This document shows, piece after piece, positions 35,001 through 43,061 of a stretch of 64,000 nucleotides of DNA. The notes under the pieces are model-generated. The model made no database searches and was not told where the DNA came from. It saw nothing but the letters and a program-made list of their open reading frames with translations. The first letter of the stretch is position 1, and each line of letters starts with the position of its first letter. The position numbers and the translations under genes are program-made. The stretch is from Streptomyces sp. ASQP_92 (GTDB lineage Bacteria; Actinomycetota; Actinomycetes; Streptomycetales; Streptomycetaceae): the NCBI RefSeq assembly GCF_025399895.1, contig NZ_JAODUA010000002.1, positions 620,001-684,000 of the forward strand, written 5' to 3'.

Positions 35001-35202
35001 GAACACCAAGGACTACGACCTGAGCCTCTCCACCGACGGAACCACCTGGACCGCGGCGGCCCAGGTCCGGGGCAACACCGCCGACTCCACGACGAGTCCC
35101 GTGACCGCTTCGGCCCGCTATGTACGCCTGGCGATCGCCACCCCGACGCAGAACGGTGATCCGGCCGCCCGCATATACGAGCTGGAGGTCAACGGCACCT
35201 GA
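32026..35202 (+). CDS. Secreted GH92 alpha-mannosidase with two F5/8C (CBM32-like) domains
   Basis: 1058 residues. The signal peptide ends near AHA-AAL (about residue 45). The GH92 domain (about 50-750) starts [12 protein letters not shown] and has the family signatures [14 protein letters not shown] (about 614) and [24 protein letters not shown] (about 646), with acidic catalytic residues for calcium-dependent exo-mannosidase action. Two discoidin-type domains follow (about 775-905 and 920-1058), each starting DLA-[LI]-G-[KQ]-P. It releases mannose from N-glycans or mannans outside the cell. The GTG at 32026 has AAGGTGG at 10 nt. Regulation by the divergent LacI protein is likely. Confidence 0.95.
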   Translation: [1058 protein letters not shown]

Positions 35203-35212
35203 GCACGCCCCC

Positions 35213-35246
35213 GGCGGCCCGTCCAGCACCCGCTGGGCGGGCCGCC
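35213..35246 (+). terminator. Terminator of the GH92 gene
   Basis: GGCGGCCCGTCCAGC (35213-35227) pairs with GCTGGGCGGGCCGCC (35232-35246), a 15-bp stem with one G-T pair and a 4-nt loop, 10 bp after the stop. Confidence 0.8.
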
Positions 35247-35383
35247 GTCGGCATCCCGGAAGAGTCCCCCGAGACAGGCGCCCGCCGAAACGATTCTCGC
35301 GCATGAACCGCCCGAGCCTTGGGAATTCAACCACCAGAACAGGGAACAACTGTGCGATGCAGGTGTGAAGGTGGGGATGCACG

Positions 35384-36376
35384 ATGAAGGCCATACGGTT
35401 CGAGGGCGCGGGACGGCCGCTCAACATGGAGACCGTTCCGGACCCGGAGCCCGGGCCGGGGTGGGTGGTGGTCGACATCGAGGCGGCGGGCCTGTGCCAC
35501 TCGGACCTGCACATCATGAGCGGGATGGACCTCGGTGACCTCACGGTCCAGACGCCGCTGACCCTGGGCCACGAGGGTGCCGGGATCATCTCCTCGGTCG
35601 GCGAGGGCGTGCGGGACTTCGCGGTGGGCGACCGGGTCGGCATCGCCCTCGTGACGCACCCGGTCGAGGACGCGCTCTTCGCTCCCGGGGTGGGGCACGA
35701 CGGCGCCTTCGCCGAGCGGGAGTTGGCCCATGTCTCCACGCTGGTGCGCATCCCCGACAACGTGACGTTCGCCGAGGCGGCGGTCGCCACCGACTCGGTC
35801 GCCACCGCCTTCCACGCGGTGCGCACGGCCGGCTCGGTCCGGCGGGGGCGGACGGTCGGCGTGATAGGCCTCGGAGGGCTCGGCCTCAACGGTGTGCGCA
35901 TCGCAGCCCTGCTCGGCGCGACCGTGTACGGGGTCGACATCAACCCGGCCACCTTCGGCCCCGCGCAGGACGCCGGAGCCGCCGCCTGCTTCCAGGACGT
36001 CCGCCGGCTCGCGGCCCAACGCCCGGATGTGATCGTGGACTTCGCGGGCGTGGCATCCACCGTCGCCGCCGCCGTGGAGAGCGTACGGCCCGGTGGCTGT
36101 GTGGTGCTCGTCGGTCTCGGCGGCGCCGTCGCCGAGATATCGATCGCCGCGATGGTGATGCGCAATGTCCGGCTCGTGGGGTCGCTCGGTGCGAGCAAGG
36201 ACGAACTGCGGGAGGTCTACGAGCTCATCGCGAGCGGCGCGCTGAAGCCGGCCGTGCAGGAGGTCCCGTTCGCCGAACTCCCGGCCGCGATGGACCGGTT
36301 GGCGCGCGGCGAGGTCCGCGGCCGCCTCTACACGAGGCCCCGTGCCCACCTCCGGGTGCCGGCCGAGGTGGCCTGA
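35384..36376 (+). CDS. Zinc-dependent alcohol dehydrogenase (medium-chain, no structural zinc lobe)
   Basis: 330 residues of the MDR superfamily. Catalytic zinc ligands are in GLCHSDLH (Cys38) and GHEGAG (His64). The nucleotide-binding motif GLGGLG lies near 165-170, then VDI implies NAD preference. The Cys-rich structural zinc loop of classical enzymes is absent: between about residue 90 and 115 there are no Cys (THPVEDALFAPGVGHDGAF). No strong ribosome site is seen besides GTGGGG near the ATG at 35384. It sits between the GH92 gene and a convergent RraA-like gene; no pathway is implied. Confidence 0.9.
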   Translation: MKAIRFEGAGRPLNMETVPDPEPGPGWVVVDIEAAGLCHSDLHIMSGMDLGDLTVQTPLTLGHEGAGIISSVGEGVRDFAVGDRVGIALVTHPVEDALFAPGVGHDGAFAERELAHVSTLVRIPDNVTFAEAAVATDSVATAFHAVRTAGSVRRGRTVGVIGLGGLGLNGVRIAALLGATVYGVDINPATFGPAQDAGAAACFQDVRRLAAQRPDVIVDFAGVASTVAAAVESVRPGGCVVLVGLGGAVAEISIAAMVMRNVRLVGSLGASKDELREVYELIASGALKPAVQEVPFAELPAAMDRLARGEVRGRLYTRPRAHLRVPAEVA

Positions 36377-36398
36377 GGAAGGACGGCGCGGAGGTGAG

Positions 36399-36435
36399 CC
36401 CTGGAGGCGGGCCGGTGAGGGCGCCGCCTCCAGGG
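36399..36435. terminator. Bidirectional terminator
   Basis: CCCTGGAGGCGG (36399-36410) and CCGCCTCCAGGG (36424-36435) form a perfect 12-bp stem between the convergent dehydrogenase and RraA-like genes. Confidence 0.8.
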
Positions 36436-36437
36436 GC

Positions 36438-37130
36438 CTACTCCTCGATGGCCCCGCCGGTACGCCGCAGATGCTTGCGGAACGTGTACTCGGGGTCGGC
36501 GGCGCGGCGCGCCATGTACTCCTCGAAGGAGGTCTGCCGGCGCAGGGTCTCGCCCGCCCGGACGCGGTCGGCCTGTTCGCGTTCGGTGCCCCGGATGCGC
36601 GAGGCCGTCGCGAGCACCTCCTCGACGTGCTCGGCCCCGACGAACAGCACGCCGTCCTCGTCGGCGAACACCATGTCCTCGCGGCTCACCAGATGGGTGG
36701 CGAAGCGGGCGCTGGTCAGCGCTTCGGGCTCCTGGGCGTCGAGGCGTACCGGCCCCGGCGGGTGGCTGCCATAGCTGAACACGGGCAGCGCGATGTCGGC
36801 GAGCTCGGGGGTGTCACGGTGCAGGCCCCACACCACCAGGCCGGCCACGCCCGCCGCTCGGGCCTCCAGCGCGGTGAGGTCGCCCACGCAGGCCTCGTCG
36901 GTACGGCCGCCGTTGTCGACGACCAGCACATCGCCCGGCTCCGCCGCCCCGAACGCCTCCAGGAACACGTCCACGCTTCCGTAGTGCCGGGCCGGCAGGA
37001 CCCGCCCGGCGAGGCGATGGCCCGGGACGACCGCGCGGATGCCGGGTGGCGCGGTGCGCAGGGGAACACCGTGGCGGACACAGGCGTCCGCCACGAGCGG
37101 GGTGGACAGGTCGGCAAAGGCCTTGAGCAT
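36438..37130 (-). CDS. RraA-like protein (aldolase/isomerase family)
   Basis: 230 residues. Family marks are [14 protein letters not shown] at the start, [11 protein letters not shown], and [12 protein letters not shown] with [16 protein letters not shown], the position where RraA has the G-x-R-D-type loop (here LHRDTPEL). RraA folds include regulators of RNase E and 4-carboxy-4-hydroxy-2-oxoadipate or HMG aldolases. An extra C-terminal helical tail (about 190-230) is rich in charged residues. GGGGGAG precedes the ATG at 37130. It is monocistronic. A second RraA-like protein lies at 56858-57481. Confidence 0.85.
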   Translation of the reverse strand: MLKAFADLSTPLVADACVRHGVPLRTAPPGIRAVVPGHRLAGRVLPARHYGSVDVFLEAFGAAEPGDVLVVDNGGRTDEACVGDLTALEARAAGVAGLVVWGLHRDTPELADIALPVFSYGSHPPGPVRLDAQEPEALTSARFATHLVSREDMVFADEDGVLFVGAEHVEEVLATASRIRGTEREQADRVRAGETLRRQTSFEEYMARRAADPEYTFRKHLRRTGGAIEE

Positions 37131-37318
37131 GGCTCCCCCTGAGGTGGCGCCGCCGCGCCGCGCGGCGGTCCGGCGATCCTATCCGGCCGCGTCGTCCGCC
37201 CGCCGGATCCGGCCGTCCGGGCACCTCGTGAGGCATCAACTTCCTTGACGTGGCGCCGATATGGGGGAGAAGGGGGCTGCCTCGGGTTGCAGGGGGCGGG
37301 TATGCCAAAGTGCTCCAT

Positions 37319-37762
37319 ATGGTTCTTCTTGATCAGGCCCCGGAATACACCTCCCACCAAGGTCCCTCCCGGCGGAACCTTCTGATGGCCCTGGCCTTCG
37401 GCATCCTCGTCTGCCTCGGGATCGGGGCCGCGGCCATAACCGCCTTCAACGACAAGCCGGTCTTCCACGACGACGTCGCCTACGAGGGCGGCTATGTGGT
37501 CGCCCTGGCCGGGATGAAGGCCGACCGCAGCGGAGGCACCCAGGCCTTCCTCAAGAGCGGGGGGTGCGAGCGGTGGCGTACCGAGCAGGGCGGAGCCAAA
37601 GCAAAGGGGGCGCCCGAGCGGTGGCTCCAGGGCTGCCGGGACGCGGCCGACGACGGCGACTGCCGGGCCGGCCGCACGGTCGCCAAGCCCAAGGGTTCGG
37701 CCAGGCTCAGGGGGCTTGTCTGCGACAGCGACAAGGGCGCCCGGAAGCCCAGCGCCCAGTAG
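37319..37762 (+). CDS. Small membrane-anchored protein, unknown
   Basis: 147 residues. One hydrophobic helix (MALAFGILVCLGIGAAAITAF, about 23-43) follows a polar start, with a secreted or periplasm-facing domain after it containing three Cys (SGGCERW, LQGCRDA, DGDCRAG) and a fourth near the end (GLVCDSD), likely disulfides. No family is recognised. The start is uncertain: the ATG at 37319 has no clear ribosome site; a GTG a few codons earlier is possible. It stands alone between the RraA-like gene (divergent) and the StyA-type gene. Confidence 0.65.
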   Translation: MVLLDQAPEYTSHQGPSRRNLLMALAFGILVCLGIGAAAITAFNDKPVFHDDVAYEGGYVVALAGMKADRSGGTQAFLKSGGCERWRTEQGGAKAKGAPERWLQGCRDAADDGDCRAGRTVAKPKGSARLRGLVCDSDKGARKPSAQ

Positions 37763-37899
37763 CGACCGCTCCTCCAGGCGCGGCGCCCCGGCGCTTTCGC
37801 GCCGTGCCGGACACCCCGCGTGCCCATGTCGGCTAGTCAGCTCCGTACGACACCCAGTACAACGGTGGGGTCGGGGTGGTGGACGAGGTGGAGGCACAC

Positions 37900-39144
37900 G
37901 TGCGCAGGATCGCGATCGTCGGGGCAGGGCAGGCCGGGCTCCAACTGGCCCTGGGACTACAGGACGCCGACTACGACGTGACGCTGTTGTCGGATCGGAG
38001 CGCGCGACAGATCCGCGAGGGCGCGGTCACCTCCACTCAGCTCATGTTCGGTCCGGCTCTTGCGCTGGAGCGGGCGGCCGGGCTGAACCTGTGGGACGAA
38101 CAGGCGCCGGTCATGGCCGGCGTGGAGATGAACAGGTGGGACCCCGCCGCACACACGCCTCGCAGGGCGCGGTTCACCGCCTCGTACGACGACGAGGTCC
38201 GCTCGGTCGACCAGCGGCTGAAACTCTCCGCCTGGCTGGAACTGTTCGAGGCGAGGGGCGGCCGCGTCCAGTACGGGGCGGTCGCACCGGACGAGATGCC
38301 CGGGATCGTCGCACGCCATGATCTCACGGTCGTGGCCACCGGCCGCGGGGCTCTTTCGGCGCTGTTCGGGCGGGACGGCACCCGGTCGGTGTACGACGGC
38401 CCCCAGCGCGCCATCGCCGTGTTCTACGCCAGGGGCGTCACGGGCCGGGGCGAGGACAGCGACGCCTATCTGCGTGCCACGGGCGTGCCGTCGGTCGGCG
38501 ACGCCATCGCCCTCCAGGCCCTGACCGTCAGCGGACCCTGCGACATCCTCCTGATCGAGGGCAGGTTCGGCGGCCCGTACGACTGCTGGGCCGACCGTCC
38601 CAGCCCGCGGGAGGGACTGCGCCGCGCGGTGGAACTGCTGCGGGTCTACGCGCCCTGGGAGTACGAGCGCTTCACGTCCACCCAACCCACCGACGAGCAG
38701 GCCGCGTTGTACGGAGGTGTCACCCCCGCCGTCCGCCACGGTGTGGCCGCGCTCGGGGAGGGCCAGTACGTCCTCGGCATGGCGGACGCGGTCGTCGTCC
38801 ATGATCCGCTCACCGGCCAGGGCGCCAACAACGCGGCCAGGGCGGCCGCCGGATACCTCGACGCGATCCTGAAGCGCGGTGACCTCCCCTACGACGAGCA
38901 GTGGATGCGCCAGACCTTCGAGGACTACTGGCAGCACGCACGGCACGTACACGCCTTCACCGACCTGATGCTGCGTCAGCCACAGGCCGAGCACGTCGGG
39001 CGCCTGCTGGGGGCCACCTTCGAGCATCCCGAGGTCGCCCATCGATTCGTCAACGGCTATGCGGATCCCGCCAGTTACCGGGACTGGCTGATGGACCCGG
39101 AGCGCGCCGACGCCTATCTCGCCCGGCTCACCGGGTCCCGCTGA
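37900..39144 (+). CDS. StyA-type FAD-dependent monooxygenase
   Basis: 414 residues. The Rossmann motif RIAIVGAGQAGLQLALGL (about 3-20) is followed by the styrene/indole monooxygenase pattern: TSTQLMFGPALALE, a middle substrate domain, and GMADAVVVHDPLTGQGANNAARAA (about 300-323), the FAD-closing segment. StyA-family enzymes epoxidise styrene, indole or related alkenes using FADH2 from a separate reductase (StyB); no reductase is adjacent. GGAGG at 5 nt supports the GTG at 37900; a GTG at 37876 is the longer option. The two following genes encode a TPR protein and a polyprenyl synthase, so an isoprenoid-modifying role is possible. Confidence 0.88.
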   Translation: MRRIAIVGAGQAGLQLALGLQDADYDVTLLSDRSARQIREGAVTSTQLMFGPALALERAAGLNLWDEQAPVMAGVEMNRWDPAAHTPRRARFTASYDDEVRSVDQRLKLSAWLELFEARGGRVQYGAVAPDEMPGIVARHDLTVVATGRGALSALFGRDGTRSVYDGPQRAIAVFYARGVTGRGEDSDAYLRATGVPSVGDAIALQALTVSGPCDILLIEGRFGGPYDCWADRPSPREGLRRAVELLRVYAPWEYERFTSTQPTDEQAALYGGVTPAVRHGVAALGEGQYVLGMADAVVVHDPLTGQGANNAARAAAGYLDAILKRGDLPYDEQWMRQTFEDYWQHARHVHAFTDLMLRQPQAEHVGRLLGATFEHPEVAHRFVNGYADPASYRDWLMDPERADAYLARLTGSR

Positions 39145-39288
39145 GGTCGGACGCGCACGGCGGACATCAGACTTCAGATGTATGCCACACGGGCTCTGAG
39201 GCTGACTCCCATCCCCACGGTCGTCTCATAGCTTCGAGATCACGGGCGCGGCACTGCGCCTCGCACCACGATCCGAAGCGAGACAACC

Positions 39289-40332
39289 ATGTACGGCAAA
39301 GCGTTCGCCCCCGAGTACCGGGGATCGCTGGGTGAGCTTTCGGTCAACACCTCACTGGAAGAGGTGTTGACCAAGGCGCTGGAAGAGCGTCGACGGGCCC
39401 AACAGGGCGGCGGCGACGTCGAGTTGGCGCATGCGGGACTCGCCGTCGCCGAGGCGTGCAGACGACTCGGCCGGGTCGACGAGGCCGATCGGGCCTGGAA
39501 GGAGAGCTACCGCGCGGCCCGGCGGGCCGGCGACCGGGGCGCCATGGCCTGGGCGGTGTGGAGCGGCGGCACCCTGGCCCGCCAGCGCGGCCACCTCGCG
39601 CTTGCCCGTCGCTGGCTGGCCACCGCCGCCGAACTCGCCGAACAGGGCGGCGACATCGTCGCCCGCGGCTACTCGCTGGCCGGGCTCGCCGAGACCGGAC
39701 GCATCCAGGGCGACTACGAGGCCGTCGGCCGGCTCCACGAGCAGTTGCTCGCCGAGGCGCGCCGCCGGGGCGAGGCCCGGCACACGGTGTGGGCGCTCGA
39801 AGGCATCGCGCAGATGCACCGCAACACCGGCTCCCTCGACAGCGCGCTCGCCATGTTCGAGGAGGCGGCCCGAATAGCCGGCGACGCCGGGGACGACCGC
39901 GGCCGGGCCTGGGCGCTGCGCGGCATGGCCGATGTGTACTCCGCCCAGGGCGACACGGAGCGAGCGCTGGCCCTGCTGTCCGGGGCGGAGTCGCTCTGTC
40001 GCGCGATCCAGCTGGTCAGCGCGCTTGCGTACAACCACAAGATGCGCGGCAACGTGCTGTACCGCGCGGGACGCTACGCCGAGGCCGAGAAGGTCTACAG
40101 CGGTGCGCTGGAGGAGTTCCGTGCGATGGCCGAGCCACGCGGGGAGGCGCTGGCCCGGCTCGGCCTGGTGAAGTCGCGGGCCCGGCTGGGGCGTTCGGCG
40201 GCGTCGACCGCTGCCGACCTCGACGCCCTGGAACGTGCGCTCGGCGACATCGGGCTGCTGCGGGCCAAAGACATGATCGCTAGGGCACGCGCCGAGCTGG
40301 GCGTCGAGGCCGCCGTCGCGGCCGCCCACTGA
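39289..40332 (+). CDS. Tetratricopeptide-repeat protein
   Basis: 347 residues, nearly all helical TPR-like pairs from about 45 to 300 (for example ARHTVWALEGIAQMHRNTGSLDSALAMFEEAARIAG and RGRAWALRGMADVYSAQGDTERALALL). Such scaffolds bind peptides or partner proteins. No enzyme or DNA-binding domain is visible. It ends 9 bp before the polyprenyl synthase gene, so the two are surely one transcript. No good ribosome site is seen before the ATG at 39289 (weak GAAGCGAGA). The pairing with an isoprenoid enzyme suggests a scaffold or regulator for it; this is inferred. Confidence 0.85.
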   Translation: MYGKAFAPEYRGSLGELSVNTSLEEVLTKALEERRRAQQGGGDVELAHAGLAVAEACRRLGRVDEADRAWKESYRAARRAGDRGAMAWAVWSGGTLARQRGHLALARRWLATAAELAEQGGDIVARGYSLAGLAETGRIQGDYEAVGRLHEQLLAEARRRGEARHTVWALEGIAQMHRNTGSLDSALAMFEEAARIAGDAGDDRGRAWALRGMADVYSAQGDTERALALLSGAESLCRAIQLVSALAYNHKMRGNVLYRAGRYAEAEKVYSGALEEFRAMAEPRGEALARLGLVKSRARLGRSAASTAADLDALERALGDIGLLRAKDMIARARAELGVEAAVAAAH

Positions 40333-40341
40333 GGCCGCGCG

Positions 40342-41457
40342 ATGTCCTTCGCTCCCCCCACGACAGGAACAGAGCTCATGCCCACCCCCATGGATCTGCA
40401 CGACCCCGCATCCCCGGCGACAGGTCCGTCGCCCTGCCCCGCCGACACCCTCACCCGCTGCCGGGAACTGGTCGAGCCGGCACTGCGCGAGGCGGTGAGC
40501 GGCCTCCATCCCGGCCCGGGGCGCATCGCCTGCCACGCGTTCGGATGGTGCGACGTGGACGGCGAGCCCGGCGGCGGGAGCGGCGGCAAGGGGGTGCGGC
40601 CGGCGCTCGCCGTGCTCGGCGCGGAGGCGGTGGGCGCGAAGGCGGAGGTGGCGGTGCCCGCGGCCATGGCGCTGGAGTTGATCCACACCTTCTCGCTGAT
40701 GCACGACGACATCATGGACGGCGACGAGCGCAGAAGGCATCGAGACAGCGCCTGGAAGGCCTTCGGTACGGGCCCCGCGGTGCTGGCGGGCGATGCCCTG
40801 TTCGCTCTCGCCGTGCGTGTCCTGTCGGAGGCCGACGGCGCGCAGGGCGGCCGGGCGGTGCGTCAACTGTCGCTGATGCTGGGCGAGTTGGTGCATGGGC
40901 AGGCAGACGATGTGCTGTTCGAGTCCCGGCCGTGGACCGGTCGCGAATCTGTGGCGCTCGCCGAGTACCGGGCCATGGCGGGCCGCAAGACCGGCGCCCT
41001 GCTCGGCTGTGCCGTCTCCCTCGGGGCGACCCTCGCGGGCGCCCACCCCCGCCTCACGGACGCGCTGGCGCAGGCCGGGCGGCAGTGGGGTCTGGCGTTC
41101 CAGGCCGTGGACGACGTGCTGGGAATCTGGGGCGACCCCGCCGTCACCGGGAAGCCGGCCCACAGTGATCTGCGGCGCGGCAAGAAGACGCTGCCGGTCC
41201 TCGGCGCGCTGGCCCTGGTCCCCGCTCTCGGGCCCCGCCTGGAGCGCCTGCTGGGCGGGGACGGGCCGCTCGACGACGACCGCGTCCGCCGTGCCGCCGA
41301 CCTCATCGACGAGGCGGGCGGCCGGGCGTACGCGCTGCGCGATGCCCGCACCAGGGTGGCAGCCGCGCGCGATCGGCTCCGCGCGGCCCCCCTCGTCGCG
41401 GCCCGGGTGGACGAGCTGATCGCGCTCTCGGAGGTGCTCGTGGACCGCCGGGCCTGA
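40342..41457 (+). CDS. Trans-polyprenyl diphosphate synthase (GGPP/FPP type)
   Basis: 371 residues. The first Asp-rich motif is MHDDIMDGD (DDxxD near 130-135), and the second region reads QAVDDVLGIWGD near 258-269, as in Streptomyces geranylgeranyl/farnesyl synthases. It condenses IPP with an allylic diphosphate. GKGVRPAL near 83 is the usual KxxRP-type start of the fold. An ATG at 40378, with AGGA 9 nt before, is an alternative start. No terpene cyclase or other isoprenoid gene besides the StyA-type enzyme is within the window, so the end product is unknown. Confidence 0.92.
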   Translation: MSFAPPTTGTELMPTPMDLHDPASPATGPSPCPADTLTRCRELVEPALREAVSGLHPGPGRIACHAFGWCDVDGEPGGGSGGKGVRPALAVLGAEAVGAKAEVAVPAAMALELIHTFSLMHDDIMDGDERRRHRDSAWKAFGTGPAVLAGDALFALAVRVLSEADGAQGGRAVRQLSLMLGELVHGQADDVLFESRPWTGRESVALAEYRAMAGRKTGALLGCAVSLGATLAGAHPRLTDALAQAGRQWGLAFQAVDDVLGIWGDPAVTGKPAHSDLRRGKKTLPVLGALALVPALGPRLERLLGGDGPLDDDRVRRAADLIDEAGGRAYALRDARTRVAAARDRLRAAPLVAARVDELIALSEVLVDRRA

Positions 41458-41461
41458 CCGC

Positions 41462-42508
41462 CTAGGAGACGAGCGCGGATCCGGCGAGCGGGCGGTCGTC
41501 GAGCAGCAGGTCCGCGTGGTGGCGGGCCGCCACCAGGGGGTGGGCCCGCAGCTTTCCCTTGAGCTCGTTGCGGCCGTACTCGGCGAACAGCGGGTTCGCC
41601 GGGTCCGCGGTGGCGCCGGGAGCGAGCGCCGCGTAAGGGAAGGGGAGCGGTTCGATGTGGGCGTCGAGACGCGGGTTGTAGAAGAACGGGACCGAGAAGC
41701 GCTCGGTGGCCCCGGGCGGGCTGACCACCCGGTGGTTGGTGGCGAGCAGGTAGCCGTTCGTCGCGACTTCGAGGAGTTCGCCCAGGTTGACGACGAAGGC
41801 GCCGGGCAGCGGGGGCACGTCGTGGAAGCGGCCGTTCTCGCGCTGCACCTGGAGGCCGCCCACGCTGTCCTGGTGGAGCAGGGTGAGGAAGCCGTAGTCC
41901 TTGTGGGCGCCGACGCCCTGGGCGGTGCCGTCCTCGGCGCTGCCGGGATAGCGCACCAGCTTCAGGTGCAGATGGGCGCGGTCGCCGAACACGTCGTCGT
42001 AGAAGTTCTCGGGAGCGCCGATCGCGGCGAGCAGCTCGTGCAGCAGCTTCTCGGCGACCGCGCTGAGCCGGTCGATCCAGGTGAGCGCCGCGGTGCGCAG
42101 CTCGGGCAGCGCGGCGGGCCACTGATTGGGGCCTTCGAGCCACCAGTAGGCGGGCTCGCCCGGCCCGGGTATGCGCGCGGGGCGCTCGGCGCCGATGTCG
42201 AGCTGGTCGCGCCAGTCGCGGGAGCCGCCGGTGCGCTCGTCGCCGATGCGCGTATAGCCGCGGAAGTGGGGCGAGTTGACGTTGTCGATGGCGAGTCGGT
42301 CCGCCTGCGGCAGCCGGAAGAAGGCCCGCATGGCGTGGTTGAGCGCGGCGGTCTCGGCGTCGGTGACGCCATGCCCGACGAGCTGGAAGAAGCCGACGCC
42401 ATGCGCGGCGGCGTGGAGCTGGGCGTGCAGCAGCCGGCGGGCCTCGGGGCCGCGGTCGGCGGCGGAAAGGTCGATGATCGGGAGCTGCGACGAGGTCACG
42501 TACGACAT
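41462..42508 (-). CDS. Isopenicillin-N-synthase-family Fe(II)/2-oxoglutarate oxygenase
   Basis: 348 residues. The DIOX_N start (LPIIDLSAADRG, HGVGFFQLVGHGV) is followed by the jelly-roll core with iron ligands HKD in GAHKDYGFLTLLHQD and the distal His in LLATNHRVVSP; the RFSVPFFYNP segment supplies the R-x-S that binds 2-oxoglutarate or substrate. Members oxidise small metabolites; the sequence does not show which. The ATG at 42508 is used (GGATGG at 5 nt); an ATG at 42517 is possible. A 24-codon Cys-containing leader ORF lies 111 nt upstream on the same strand, which suggests attenuation. Convergent with the polyprenyl synthase by 4 bp. Confidence 0.9.
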   Translation of the reverse strand: MSYVTSSQLPIIDLSAADRGPEARRLLHAQLHAAAHGVGFFQLVGHGVTDAETAALNHAMRAFFRLPQADRLAIDNVNSPHFRGYTRIGDERTGGSRDWRDQLDIGAERPARIPGPGEPAYWWLEGPNQWPAALPELRTAALTWIDRLSAVAEKLLHELLAAIGAPENFYDDVFGDRAHLHLKLVRYPGSAEDGTAQGVGAHKDYGFLTLLHQDSVGGLQVQRENGRFHDVPPLPGAFVVNLGELLEVATNGYLLATNHRVVSPPGATERFSVPFFYNPRLDAHIEPLPFPYAALAPGATADPANPLFAEYGRNELKGKLRAHPLVAARHHADLLLDDRPLAGSALVS

Positions 42509-42619
42509 GGAAGCCATCCGCTGGGATAGGTCCCGGCCGGCGCGGGTGGGCGCGATGTCGGCTCCGCCGGGGTGGGGCGGGCGCCGCTGGGGCACGGGAA
42601 GGGTGAAGGGGGGCCTGGG

Positions 42620-42694
42620 TCAGCGGTAGGTGCGACAGGCCATGCTCGTGACGCGGACGAAGTCCACGTGGCGGCGTCGTACGAGCGGAGGCAT
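42620..42694 (-). CDS. Cys-containing leader peptide (uORF)
   Basis: 24 codons, starting ATG at 42694 and ending in TGA at 42620. The core RRRHVDFVRVTSMACR strongly resembles the short leader peptides that Streptomyces places before sulfur-assimilation genes (R-x-H-V-D-x-x-R-x-S-S-x-x-C-R), where ribosome stalling at the Cys codon senses cysteine supply. GGGAG lies about 12 nt upstream. It precedes the oxygenase gene by 111 nt, which is rich in G/C inverted segments. That this uORF regulates the oxygenase is inferred, but the peptide match is specific. Confidence 0.72.
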   Translation of the reverse strand: MPPLVRRRHVDFVRVTSMACRTYR

Positions 42695-43061
42695 GCGGCC
42701 AGATTACTCCCGTCGGGCGCGTTCGGGGTGTGATGGCCCTCACAGTGCCCCTCGCCGGGGAGGCGGCGTGATCCAGGGGGCCGACCCGGGTGGTTCGGGT
42801 GCGCCGCGTCGGGCGCGGCCGCGGTGGCAACCTCCGCGGGCTCCCGCTCGCCGTCGTGCGGCGGGGCGGTGGGCTGAGGTCGACGGCGGACCGGCGTGCG
42901 CGCCGACGGCGCCCGCACCAACTCCGGTTCATGCTCGGGGAGTTGAGGGTGCGGGCGCCGTGCGGGCCTCAAAGGAGGGGGGTGGGGTCACCGGTCCCCG
43001 GGGCGGTCAACCCCCCGCGTTGCTCAGGGGCTTTCCGCCGGGCCGGGCCCGGTGTGGGGGG
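42695..43061. other. 367-bp gap with one strong hairpin
   Basis: It lies between the leader peptide and the SPW gene. It probably contains the promoter for the leader/oxygenase transcript and the terminator at 42907-42960. No gene with proper start signals is seen on either strand. Confidence 0.5.
42907..42960 (-). terminator. Hairpin downstream of SPW gene
   Basis: CGGCGCCCGCACC (42907-42919) pairs perfectly with GGTGCGGGCGCCG (42948-42960), with an inner AACTCC/GGAGTT pair. It ends the SPW transcript or isolates the leader promoter. Confidence 0.65.
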
